Shown piece after piece: positions 1 to 10,838 of a DNA stretch of 64,000 nucleotides. Positions within the stretch are counted from its first letter, which is position 1. Each line of letters starts with the position of its first letter. This stretch comes from Dictyophora rubrovolvata (lineage: Eukaryota > Basidiomycota > Agaricomycetes > Phallales > Phallaceae): positions 930,001-994,000 of the forward strand of contig CP114123.1 in the NCBI GenBank assembly GCA_029959195.1. Reading direction: 5' to 3'. Below the pieces are notes generated by a model. That model was not told the origin of the DNA, did not search any database, and saw only the letters and a program-made list of their open reading frames with translations. The position numbers and the translations under genes were made by a program.

Positions 1-977
1 ATTTAATAGGAAGAGGAGAAGGACCATCGAGGTGAGGTCAAGTCTCCAAACGAATGATGGCCTTTTACCCCAACGGAACATATATGCACGGTAATCTATC
101 CTCACCTTACCTTTATTAATTAATTGATTTTCTTGCGTTATTAGATCCGCTTGTTAGTCTCTTTCATCGTTTGTTTCCATCCCCCCGGTAAGCAACAGCG
201 AACAACACTGCGGGGTTTGTAGATAAACTTGATTATGGTCCAAGCATTGTTTGAATCAGCTGGGCGCCGATGCCAAAAATGGTGAGAGGGGGTAGAAAAA
301 AATCTGTTGATGTGACTCACTTTGTCCTTTTAGATTCGACTGGACAACTTGTGTGTTAGCGGTGTTTAAAAGACTCAGACTCGGACTCGGTACATCCGAA
401 TCGCGTATATTTTTTACAGGTGAGCACTAAAACACTGTCGCTCTACTGGTTCTGAATTTGAAATTTGAAATTAGGCATTAGGATGTTATATCAGCCGCGC
501 CCATCATGGATAACGTGCCCATTCAAATTAAGGGGAACGGTGAAGCTGGGCGCCGATGAATTAAATGTACATATTCATTCGGAATAAACAGCTCAAGTGA
601 TATTATACCGTATCAAAAAATAGAGCTGGGAACATGTGTGATAAAAAGATTAAGGATCGTGCCTCACTCGGAGTAATGAAAGCTCAAGGCACCGACATCT
701 ATATATCCTACTTATTTACGTTTAGTCATGATGTAGCTCATGATGATGTCAAAACCCTTTTTCACTGGAAGGTATTTATATTCGCATCACGATGCGATTT
801 GTGGTGGATCTTGGCAAGGGCTCTGAATCCTTTCAATCTTGCTATCATCTCACTCCGTTGAATTTAGACTTCATATTAATCATGACTCAAGACGTATTAA
901 AGGGTTTAGACATTTGACTTTTGTAAGCTTACAACGCAAATACCTCGAACCCATACAATATAATCCTCTTCGTAAAC
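1..977. other. Upstream region without a recognised gene
   Basis: No family is recognised on either strand. One 75-codon open frame (634-861, +) has a hydrophobic, aromatic-rich second half but lacks a clear homologue or splice context, so it is not called as a gene. The last part of this stretch should hold the promoter of the DUF6533 gene that starts at 978. Confidence 0.4.
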
Positions 978-2727
978 ATGAATAGCACAAATAATAATAC
1001 TGTAACTGCGGACATTCCAGCTGAGGAGGTCTATCAAGCGTATGTGTCAGTTCTGGTTTATGCTCTATGCTCATCATCATATCTAACCTAATTATGGGTT
1101 TAGTTATGTTTATACTTTGCTTGTTCTCAGTTCAACAGGTGAGCAGTCCGACATCTATAAAAGAAAGTTTTACAAAGACGGCAAACTTCTAGTACTTTGT
1201 TTCTATGCTACCCTGATAAAATTCTCCCGAGAAACGAAGCATGTATGGTCCACGCCATTCAGTCTGCCTACATTATTATACATCTTCACACGATATGGGA
1301 ATTTGATTAATCAGGGACTTAGCGTTGGGCTGAACTTCGTTCCAGTGAGTTGATATGCGTAATGATATTAGTACTCTTGTTAATTCCGATTTTACTGAAG
1401 TCGGGTCCAGGAAGGCAAGATATCCTAATACACGTTTGAGATTGACGTCGACTGAAATAACAGAACCCTAATATTTAAAGAACTTGTAATATACTCACCG
1501 ATGCACAGGACACTATTTCTTTTTTGACATATATCGGTGTTCAAGGTCTGTGTTCCACCATTTAGCTGTTTCGAAGGAATTTATTCAGTAATAATTATAT
1601 TAGGCTTATTGGTTATTCGAGCATATTCAATGTGCCAAGGAAATCAAGTCCTCATTTCAGTTTTAGCCTTTGTTTATTTTTCTTACTGTATTTTGAGTTT
1701 GTACGGTAAGAACCTGACAATAATAAAGTTTGAAAGAAACAACTCACTCTTTATTTGGTAGATTTAATAGCGTTTCCCGGATGTAATACAGGGTCTGTAG
1801 TTCATGTATTTAGAATCTTCAAGCCCCTATCCATTAACAAATATCTGAACTTTCAAGGCTATCCATTCCAGAAATCATTGGTATGTCAATAGTTCGTACT
1901 CATTTGTCGAGTGTTTTTCTCATTCTAAATTAACCAGTTCGAATTAACTTTACCCTTGATATCCTTGCCGTTTCCACAGATTTGCTTGTATTTGGAATTT
2001 GCATGTGGAAAGTCTGGGGTATATGGAGATTTAAGTCCAACAATAGAATTCAAAATGGTAGTAGCCTCATTTCCGTGCTTCTTAAACAGAGTAAGTTTGA
2101 GTAGGTTTTACAGCAACGGTTATTGAGAGATTTACAGGTATATTAAGATTCTGGTAGGGATCCTATTAGCTTGCATGTCAATTTCCCATAGGTTACCATA
2201 CCTTTACAAGCTTCGTTGTCACCATTACTGTTGCTAATGTACTCACTACATGGGTAAGCCTTCATTGTGCAACCATATAAAGGTGGGGGCGAGTTTGTTG
2301 AATATTTTTTCTAGTTTACAAATGTAGGTAATTGCTTTGTTCTCACTGGCACATCATGTTCATTAACTAAACCTGATTAGCCCTCCAACAAGTTTTTCGC
2401 AGCTGGTTTCAATCTTATGCAAAATGGGTAAGGTTAATGTTTCAATTCATATCCTCTTATCACTAACCTATCATAAGTCTGTCAGCAACTCTAGTGGCTG
2501 ATTTCACTCTCGATCTTCGTCACCTTAATTCGGCCAAAATTGAAGCTAGCCAAATGTCTTTACCACCACTCCAATTTTCGAATGTTCTTCACCACGTACA
2601 CCAATCCTTCCTTGTGGAAATGGCCACTCCTGAAGAGAGAAGTATGCAGGAAGAAGTTGGAGATAATTATCTAGATAATTATTATAGATCTACCGTGACG
2701 GATGACATTCAAGCCGCTGAGATCTAA
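978..2727 (+). CDS. DUF6533-type multi-pass membrane protein
   Basis: This is a host gene of the Agaricomycete-specific DUF6533 family, predicted seven-helix membrane proteins of unknown function. The start at 978 opens MNSTNNN...EEVYQAYVSVL. The DUF6533 hallmark follows at about 1205-1310 with FSRETKHVWSTPFSLPTLLY (family pattern: D/SRE-hydrophobic-W-LPKxLFLxxRY). Further exons give a helix pair around 1570-1700 (LLVIRAYSMCQGNQ), a helix ending WKVWGIWRFKS around 1985-2090, VTITVANVLTTW around 2215-2255, and a soluble acidic tail after TLDLRHLNSA (2500-2727). At least seven short GT-AG introns are needed to join these; the exact junctions near 1050-1190 are unresolved. No break is evident, so it may be functional. 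A broken paralogue lies at 22353-25093 on the other strand. Confidence 0.7.
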
Positions 2728-3907
2728 CATATTTCTGTATGTGATTTTTACTTGATGTTGGGGTAAATTGACTGTCGATTTACTTTAGTCCGTCATTGCA
2801 ATTTTTCTGAGGTGTTATTGCTTGCCCCAGATTTTCTCTTGTTCTTTCCTCATATGTGTCTTCTTTATCTATCTCATGTGTCAACGACGAAGATCGTTTT
2901 CGATGGACCTCAAACCTAGGCACTCCTTTTTGATCACATTATAACTTTCGTTTTATATTTATTTGGAGATCAGATATCTAACAAAACACGACTTGGTACT
3001 TTACGTTTCATCCCGCCTGAAGTTTAGTCGCATGGCATATTCTTCGTTTTTCCAAAACATCGCGGCAATAGGCCCTAAAAAGCAAAATTCAATATCTAAT
3101 ACTAAATTGGAATCGACGGTATTCACCGGGATCAGCGAGTCCGGTAGTTTCAAGCAAAATATAGTCGAAAGCGCCTTCCAGCTCATTAATTTTTCGACTG
3201 CGGCGATATCTGTGTCCTTCAAGCTACGACACAAACGGCCGTTTGGAAGTTCTAGGAATTCATCCCTCGTGTTGCTCAAGTCATTAGCTGGCTTACCAGC
3301 TGATGAGACTTTGATTGCTTTGGGTGTTAATTTGGTTCCTTAACTGTCTAACTTTTGGACGTTGTTGATTAGAATGACCCTTACATTCTATATTCTATCA
3401 GAATTTAGAAAATGGTGTCGATATAGGAGACAGGCTTACTAAGCTGTATCACCAAATTCGTTGATAGTCATGGCAATTCAATATTCAATATCCACTGGCA
3501 TGTCTTTCCGTTGGAATCCGTCTGAAAATCTCTCAGATTCAGAGTACGTATAATCGTGTTTGACTTCGCTTACTATAATAAGGTCGATTTTCCTGATTGA
3601 AATCCAGTGATCAAACTATCATGAATATAGTGATAAACGCTGCTGACCTGCACCCATAAAACCGCAGATTAGCGTGAGGGGAACCTTTTTTTCGAATCTT
3701 CATCTTCCGCAACAGGATTCCCCTCAATAAGAGCTCTTTTAATAAAGTGAGATCAGCGGACGACGGATACGTGGGTGGTCTCTACAGTAACGGGTGTCTG
3801 GTCTTGCATACATAGACGCCTGTAGACGCTTACTGTCGCCAACACCAGTAAACGCTACTGCGGGTGCCAGTTCCCGTCAAACGGTAGGTTCTTTCAAATC
3901 TTGTGTC
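2728..3907. other. Sparse region with unassigned open frames
   Basis: Between 3001 and 3343 both strands are open for about 100 codons. The minus frame reads ...SNTRDEFLELPNGRLCRSL... and the plus frame ends ...LPADETLIALGVNLVP. Neither is recognised, and I cannot tell which, if any, is coding. The rest of the stretch shows no gene. Nothing in the flanks decides a strand. Confidence 0.3.
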
Positions 3908-4106
3908 ACCTTTTCGTACTTACTACGCGAACGAAACAAAGACGCTAGTTATCACCGACATCACAGTTGGTCCAACCAAAGCCTCAGAAACACTACGCAC
4001 TGCTCTCGCAATGGGGGCAGTCTCCGCCATCCACATCGCAATACCCGAATCGTTGACTCGCGACATCGACGCCATGTGCAGGTACTCGCTGGGCTGGCAA
4101 AGCTAA
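3908..4106 (+). pseudogene. Fragment of electron transfer flavoprotein beta subunit
   Basis: The frame contains ITVGPTKASETLRTALAMGA followed by IHIAIPES. This matches the conserved core of mitochondrial ETF-beta (pattern SxGPxKxxExLRTALAMGADRxIHV), the FAD/AMP-binding partner that passes electrons from acyl-CoA dehydrogenases. Only about 50 residues of a family normally near 250 residues are present. The frame closes right after IDAMCRYSLGWQS and no other ETF-beta block is visible nearby, so this is a relic, not a gene. The upstream 3790-3900 stretch may hold more of it in another frame but is too eroded to assign. Confidence 0.6.
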
Positions 4107-5102
4107 GTCGGTCGGTACCGATTTCGTCTCGCGTATGGAATTGTTACCCCTCCGACTCTTAAAGCCGCGTCTCAGCGAGGATGATGTGGTTTGGATACCG
4201 TATGTACACTCTAGGTTCCTGTCCATGTCCTGCCCTATCTCTGACACCCGCAACTCATTTATCACCCAGCACTGCAGCACCACTCAACGTACTCAGTACT
4301 CAGTACTCAACCCTCGCTACTGTATCCTCACTTCCTACCTCGACACCTTCATTGGCGACATATTCTCACACGCATATTCACCTACACTCAACGTACTCTA
4401 GTCAACACACCAGTCCCTGATGGGACGATCTGTCAAAGTTGCCCCGTCGTCGCGGGCAGCGTCCACCCTAAGCGCCGAACCAGCACACATCGGGCGGTAC
4501 CAAACACTCGAAACCTACATGATAATGGTCGCTCTTCGAATACAAGACAATAATAATGGCACAAAACAGAAACTTAACGAAAGTATGACTCAATGGAAGG
4601 ACGTCAGTTTCTGAGTCAACATTACGGTTCGACATCGACGCCAATATCTACGTCTATGAGAAGCAGGTGTAATTGGAAGGCCCTCATTGCTTCTGGACTT
4701 ATACTGTTCATACTTGTGGCATGACTTGATTCTGGAGGAAAAAGGGTCTTAGGCCCAGTTGTCAGTACTGACGGAAGGCTGAACTGGTTACGTATGTTGT
4801 CCGTTTGTGTGTTCTGTTTTTCTCAATTATTGAGCCCATTACTTATAGAGAATCTACCATCGGGTTACGACGCTACATTTTGTCTGACATGTCAGTAGTA
4901 CAGATATCAATGCCGCCGTAACTACTTCACGCTCTTCCGGAACAAACTTCACAGCGCTTACCTAAATCCGCTCAAAGAGCGACAAAGCATCTAGTCTGAA
5001 ATTACTTTCCGATAGTCCTCAATCATGCTACAAGCTCAGCACGTGGCCGTAACCTTACACAATCCTTCAAGTGGAGGTTCAAGATGACCAGGCCTCCGAC
5101 TC
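4107..5102. other. Non-coding stretch left of the Gypsy insertion
   Basis: No gene is recognised. A short imperfect tandem of ACTCAGT-like units occurs at about 4287-4312. The last five bases, GACTC (5098-5102), are the left copy of the target duplication made by the retroelement that starts at 5103. The matching right copy is at 15962-15966, so 5102 and 15967 were once neighbours. Confidence 0.5.
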
Positions 5103-5425
5103 TGTAAGGGTCGGCTTACCAGATCACGCTGCGAATGACTCACTAACGAGTCATAAACAATAAACCATAACTTCCGAATCATCTTTCTTTCATTTTGACT
5201 CATTAAATAAATACTTCATGACTCCCTTATGACTTGAATAAATTTCCTTTTTTGTACACTCATTAAACATATAAAAACCCCTTCTGTATGCTATTCCTTT
5301 CCCTAGACTTTGAATTAACAAAGATTAAAACTCTCATCACTCTAAGCTCCAAGTCTATCAACTTTGAAGCTCTAAATTTCAGCAAAGTTGCTTCTTATTA
5401 ACTAATTATTTCTAGTGACTTTACA
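5103..5425 (+). repeat. 5' LTR of the Gypsy element
   Basis: The repeat begins TGTAAGGGTCGG and ends GACTTTACA. It is 323 bases long and pairs with the 3' LTR at 15650-15961. A TATA-like ACATATAAAAACC lies about two-thirds of the way in and would mark the U3/R boundary. Confidence 0.93.
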
Positions 5426-6474
5426 TTTTTTTGAGAAAGTAAGACTCTTCACATTTAAATTCACTAAATTTTATAGCGGACAGCCTGATCAACCCAACGC
5501 TCCCAATAAATAAACAAAACTCCAAGCGCTTTTATTTCTGTTGACCAGAATTTCCGACATGTCTTCAAAATACTACTACTACGCCGAATCCACCGCTCCA
5601 GCTCCAAAAGAGTTCAAGACACCTACCAATGTTACAGGACCTTCCCGGACCCGAAGCAGCCTTGACCGTTCAAAAATACCTGTCAAAACGGAAAAGGTGA
5701 GTAAACATACCATTTCAACCACAAGGGACAAGACAACTCTGAAAGGAGATGATGCGTCCCAAGACAAACCATCCTTCTTGAAGGATGAATTGTCATCTCT
5801 CAGCGAGTTGACTTCCTCAGAAGACAACTTGCCGATAGAGAGTCACAGCAAGGAAAAAGGAGATGACTTACCTGAGTTGGGCCCCATTCCTACTTACACT
5901 GAAATGACCGGGAGAAGTAGCTCACCAGAGATGGTTGAGCAGCTCCTCTGAGAAGTTGCAAACGAGGTTGAATACCTCACTACGTCTTATGGGCCCGAAA
6001 GAGCCCTGTCTGCAAACAATCAGTCAGAACTAGAAGAAGAGAAACAGCGGTTGCTCAAGGAACGAGCTTCGCTGTTAGAAAGGCAAGGATATCTATTATA
6101 GAACATAGATCATCTTTGGAATATATATACCTGTCAGGGTATGCTAGCGTCATCCCCTTATTTTCCTTCGTTTATCTTCGGTTCTGGTTTATCTTATTCA
6201 TTTCCTTATTTCTCGTATTTTATCCCATTTCCTGCATTCCCCCTTCCTTTCGTATTCCCTTCTTTCCCTCCAACGGGCGCTGAGTGCCCGTTCCCATCAG
6301 AGCCATGGCCTAGGCCCCGGCTAAAAGTCCGAGACCGGCGCGTATCCGCGCTGTCGCGCACCAAAATCTTCCTAATAAGGAAATGTTCCGATTTTTGGTT
6401 CAAAGCGGAGTTTCAAACTACCAAAAACTTAACCGATACACCACAGCCTCTCGAAATCAAAACCCTTATGAAAA

Positions 6475-7107
6475 ATGGCCGCATTTTCATTTCACTATAC
6501 ATCATCAATCTCTTTGCCCATTCCAGCATCTCCCACCGAGTCATTACCCCCCTCTGACAATGAATCTATATCACCTTTTCGTTTTTCACCTTCCAGTCCA
6601 AGGACATACGATTTGGATCTGCATACGACTCTTTATATCTATAGTTCCCAATATGCGAGTCTTGACATCGATGAAGAAACGTACCTCCCGAAGTTCCCTC
6701 CACCTCTTATTATTCGTCAATGCAGAAGTTTGGATTTGGTTCACCCTGGTCTCATGTTTGGAGAAAAGGTTTATATCGAGGAACAATTAGACTGGTTTAC
6801 AATTATCAACGTTTATTCTACACCCAAATCAGCCGTTAAAGACTCATATCGGATTTGGTTAGTGACACAAGAAGGGTTCGAATTTACATTCCTGGTTCTA
6901 GATGTGCCAAGTCGTTGGGTTGTCATGAAAAACATAAAAACGCAAAAACATAGCCCATATAGACCAGCCAATCTTGTTCCTGTAGATCCTCAAATGTCTC
7001 GTTTTTCACCCCATTTGCCAGAACCAATATCTCTCCCCTCTTCTCCATCCAAACGATCCTTCCGAAAGATCCGACGCGTTTGCTCAAACCTTCTTGGACG
7101 AAATTAG
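6475..7107 (+). other. ORF1 of the ORF-bearing LTR
   Basis: This open frame of 210 codons starts MAAFSFHYTSS, close behind the left end of the LTR. It is rich in Ser and Pro at both ends, with a compact middle (YLPKFPPPLIIRQCRSLDLV ... DSYRIWLVTQ ... FLVLDVPS). I recognise no domain. It ends in a basic tail (KRSFRKIRR). The copy at about 44.7 kb is nearly identical in protein, and the divergent copy at 48.58 kb keeps the same pattern (KCRSSDIVHPFMAFGREVYVE). Confidence 0.55.
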
Positions 7108-7212
7108 GACAAAAGGCTTGATTAGGATAAGCGATTAGATTTGTATTTCATCTCCTTCTTTCTTTTTGGACATTTCATTAGCGCTTAAAAATTTTGGTTA
7201 ACTCATATCATC

Positions 7213-7791
7213 ATGTCGGACAATAACGATACTCCTACTTCCCCTATTCCCCTTTTTCAACTCCCTTTCTTCCCTTTTGAATATCGTTCTTCTCTCAGAT
7301 TTGGACCCAACCCTAATTTCCTCTCATGACTTCGCATTTACAATACTCTTGTTTCTGAAATTGATGTCAACCCCTCCACAATGCTTCCGATTACTCCACA
7401 GCCACTAATGGAGATTACTATTCCTTATGACGATCTGGAGATAGGATATCCACGAGCTTTAACCCTGTACGAACGAACCAACGTCAATGTTATGGACGAA
7501 TCATATGAGTTTGTCGAGTTCCTTTTAACAAATCGTCAAGAAGAATCAATCTGGAGACTGGTCTTTCGTCATCAATTTCGAAGTTATACTCAATTCTTAT
7601 TCATAGATGCACCCCTATCTGCCATCCCATCCCCTCCTGACTACTCTGTTGGAAATCAAACCCTCCCTTCCTATTCCGATCTCCAATCCAATCTTGTTCA
7701 AGATCTGGTATTGTTAAGCGTTGCCATAGCCATTATTATTGCGCCACAGCCACGAAGAAGAAGATCTCGTCAACAAGAACCAGATCAGTAA
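7213..7791 (+). other. ORF2 region of the ORF-bearing LTR
   Basis: The second coding region of the LTR lies about 100 bases behind ORF1. It carries ALTLYERTNVNVMDESYEF, then FLFIDAPLSAIPSPPDYS and a basic C-terminus (PRRRRSRQQ). The FLFIDAP box and the PPxY motif that follows are kept in the divergent copy at 49.78-50.25 kb (VLFLDAP ... PPSYYP). Function is unknown. PPxY is the standard ligand of WW domains such as those of Rsp5/Nedd4 ligases. The copy is treated as a fossil. Confidence 0.5.
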
Positions 7792-10700
7792 GAAGTTTGG
7801 GATGGTAAGATTATAGTTTTGGGTAAGAGGTAGCGCAAGAAGTGCCAGATGGTGATTTTGGTAAAGCTATGCTGGGAATCCAGTTTCATCGTCTTCTTTT
7901 GATCTCTTTTTGTTTCTCTTTTGTTTCTCTTTTTGTTTCAACATATTTCTCCTATTCCCCCTAACCACATATGTGATTCCCCTTTTTTTTTTTTAATTGT
8001 ATCCTCCATCGTTTTCTCCTTTTTCTTTTGTTTCTTTGTTCTCCTTTTGTTTCCTTTTGTTATCATGATGAATGATGAGTGATCATTCCGCTTTCCTTTA
8101 TGTTTCCAAACGGTATAAATACTGCATGTAAATACATGTAACAGCAGCAATCTACCGGAACGGTTGTCTCAAGTTTAGTTCAGTTTAAGTCAAGTTCAAG
8201 TCAAGTTTCGTCTCTAGTCTATTTCTACGCTCACGTCTATTTCTTTGGATTACTCTGAGTGAGGCCTCGGAGTATAAACTCAATGATTCGTATTGTCGTT
8301 GAAGCCTTACTAACTTTAAAACAGATTATCATCGCTGTATTATTGACGGTGTATTGACTCACCATTTTATCGCAACTCACATTTATCATCCCCCTCACAC
8401 ACACACGATCTTAGGATCATCATTTTTTTTGTTGTTGTTGGTTTTATATCGACGCACACACACTCACTAAATATCATATTATTCCCCCACCCTCCTCCTT
8501 ACGAAATCAGCACCAGGACCCGCTCCACAGAGACTAGACGGCCTCAAACAAAATATCTTTGTAGTTTTTCCGATTGTATATATAGCTACGACATTTAGCT
8601 ATTATCTTCGGATCGTTACAGTGCCCAGTCCATGAACCGAAGGCCATGTATGGCCTTCGCCATTTTTTCATAGTATATAGTTAGTAGCCCTAGAGGAGGG
8701 ATCCCTAAGTTTGTTCTCTTAGGATCCCCTCCCTCTAGGTGAGTTAGTATTTCTACCAAATACATTTTACTTAGGATCCCCTCCCTCTAGTCTGAGTGAG
8801 TAGCCCTGACAATAACTCAAAGGGATATTTGGGCTCACCTTTTTTGAAGCCCAAAAGAACATTCAAACCCATAGTGTCAGCACCATGGGAAGGAGTGAAG
8901 GACTCCAAGCAATTCTTCCAAGACTGGTTCCGGAACACGGAACCTAAGAAAATTAATAAGGTAGTCAATATTAAAATTGAACCTGAAGATGAGAATTTAT
9001 TTAATGAACACATACCTATAAATGCTTCAATAGTTGAAGTAGAGGAAAAGACACTAGACATACCAAAGTTGCAAGACAAGGGAAAAGGAATCTTGAAAGG
9101 AGAGCGAACGCTGAAAGGAGAACAATTAGCGGCATTGTCTTCTAAATCAAAAGAAACTCCTACTGAAAATGATTATAAGAAGCTTTATGAAGAATTAAAG
9201 GCAAAAATGCCTGATAAAGAAAGTAAGAAACATAAAGAAGGAAAGGATAAGAAAAATGACTTATCCAAGATTAAACGGGAATTTACACGAGAACCATCTC
9301 AAGTTCCGGAGGGCGGGTATTATGCCAAATTACGAAAGAGTTCAAAAACTCCTGAATCCGATCCTTCAGATTCTGATGACTCAGATAGTGACAACTCAGA
9401 TGCGAATGGTGGAGACAAAAGCCCACCTGATTCAAGTTCCAGTTCGGATTCTTCATCCAGTGTGGAAAGTTCCAGTAGCTCTGAATCTAATTGAGACAGA
9501 TGTAAGAAAAACAAAAGGAAAGACAAAATATTAAAACAAGCAATGAAGAATAGAAAACCGCGAGACCCACCAGTCTATGACAGCACACCTAATCTCGACA
9601 CCTTTGATAAATGGGTGTTCGAAATAAAGATGTGTAAAATATCATTAGGACTAAATGATAAATAGGTAATGAGGTGGATAAGTCCTTACCTAACTGGCAA
9701 AGCAGCAGACTTCTATATGAAACACATTTCTGAAAGAACTAAGAAATGGAAATTGAATGAATTATTTGACGCGCTATTTGAATACTGTTTTCCACCCGAT
9801 TATAAGACAATGTTAAGAAAGAGACTTAAAAACTCTTACCAAGGAAGAAAAACCTTCTGAGATTTTGCAAGGGATACATGAAGTCTTGCAAAGCGATTTC
9901 CTGATATAACCAAACATGCGATTGTTGAAATCCTCTGGGACGGCGCTGCACAATACATATGCTTAAAATGGATTGAGCATGGATGTAGCATTGAAAGTAC
10001 TTCCCTAAAAGAATTAATAAGAAAAGCAACTAGATACAAAGCTGCTCAGTTAACGAAAATTAAAGAAAATCTCAATACTCACCGATTTGATCCTCCGGTA
10101 TTGAGTAAACTCCCCACAAGTTTGCCGACTACAGGACCATCTGGAGGGTGTGAGATAAGAAATAATAATCAACGAACTACAAGAGTGAATATTAAACCAG
10201 ATTCATCAAAGAACCCCAAACAAAGAGAAAGACTTACAAAGCAAGAAATGAATGAGCTTCATGCTCAAGGACAATGCTTTGTCTGTAAAAAGGAAGGCCA
10301 CGTGGCACGAAATTGTCCAACTAGACATAACGCACCAGCCCCTAAAGTACAGATGAATGCTATAAAGATAAAAGAAATAGAGGAATTAGCTTCTGAAAAT
10401 GATAAAATAGAAGTGCTAACCTGCAACATCCAAGTAGATCTAATATATGAAACCGAAGTATATCAAAATCCTATATGCTTGGAAATAAGAAATAAATTCA
10501 TAAAATACTATGGAACAAACACTTACTTAGACCAGAAAGGAAGGCCTCAACTATGCTTCACTGTTTGTACATACGGTGAAGACTTTGAGGTAATGGACTG
10601 GACGGATGTTTCCATATCACATATGGTAAAGAAAGAAGACATAGAAACTGGAAATTGGAATGTACCTTTAATAATAGAATGAACCAATCAGATCCGTAAA

Positions 10701-10838
10701 GAATTACGGTTAAATAAAACACGTCAAGAGTTAAAACAAGAAATGGTGTGAAGTAGTTTTATTGAATTAAACAATGTTAAACCTGGGACAAAGAAAATCA
10801 AATCAAATCAGGAAAACGAAAATGTAGAACGTACCACA

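Larger units (their letters stand above)
6352..8620 (+). mobile_element. ORF-bearing long LTR (solo), copy 1
   Basis: The block begins TGTCGCGCACC and ends GTTACA, so it has TG...CA ends, and it interrupts a known repeat with a 4-base near-duplication (GCGC/GTGC). It is 2269 bases long. Its left 1.7 kb holds two small ORFs. A TATA-like GGTATAAATACTGC lies at about 8112 and roughly 500 bases of non-coding sequence follow. The arrangement fits a long LTR with U3 coding, then R and U5. No internal retroelement region is attached, so it is a solo copy. A close relative is at 44582 and a distant one at 48457. Confidence 0.65.
6132..8811 (+). mobile_element. 406-base-type solo LTR, split by a later insertion
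   Basis: The left half (6132-6351) begins TGTCAGGG and the right half (8621-8811) ends CCCTGACA. Together they make one copy of a repeat found seven times in this window. Flanks ATACC (6127-6131) and ATAAC (8812-8816) form a near-perfect 5-base target duplication. The 2.27-kb block between the halves is a separate, younger insertion. Confidence 0.85.
5541..10400 (+). other. gag region of the Gypsy fossil (interrupted)
   Basis: An N-terminal charged segment (about 5541-6120) is followed, after the nested insertion, by a lysine-rich and then Asp/Ser-rich stretch (to about 9490). A Retrotrans_gag-like capsid segment (W..PYLTGKA, about 9660-9850) and a CCHC zinc knuckle near 10280 come next. Broken; treated as a fossil. 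Confidence 0.75.

Noticed and set aside
6141-6557. Hydrophobic open frame repeated with each 406-base LTR
   Set aside because: It recurs on either strand wherever the repeat occurs and is a by-product of T-rich repeat sequence, not a conserved protein.
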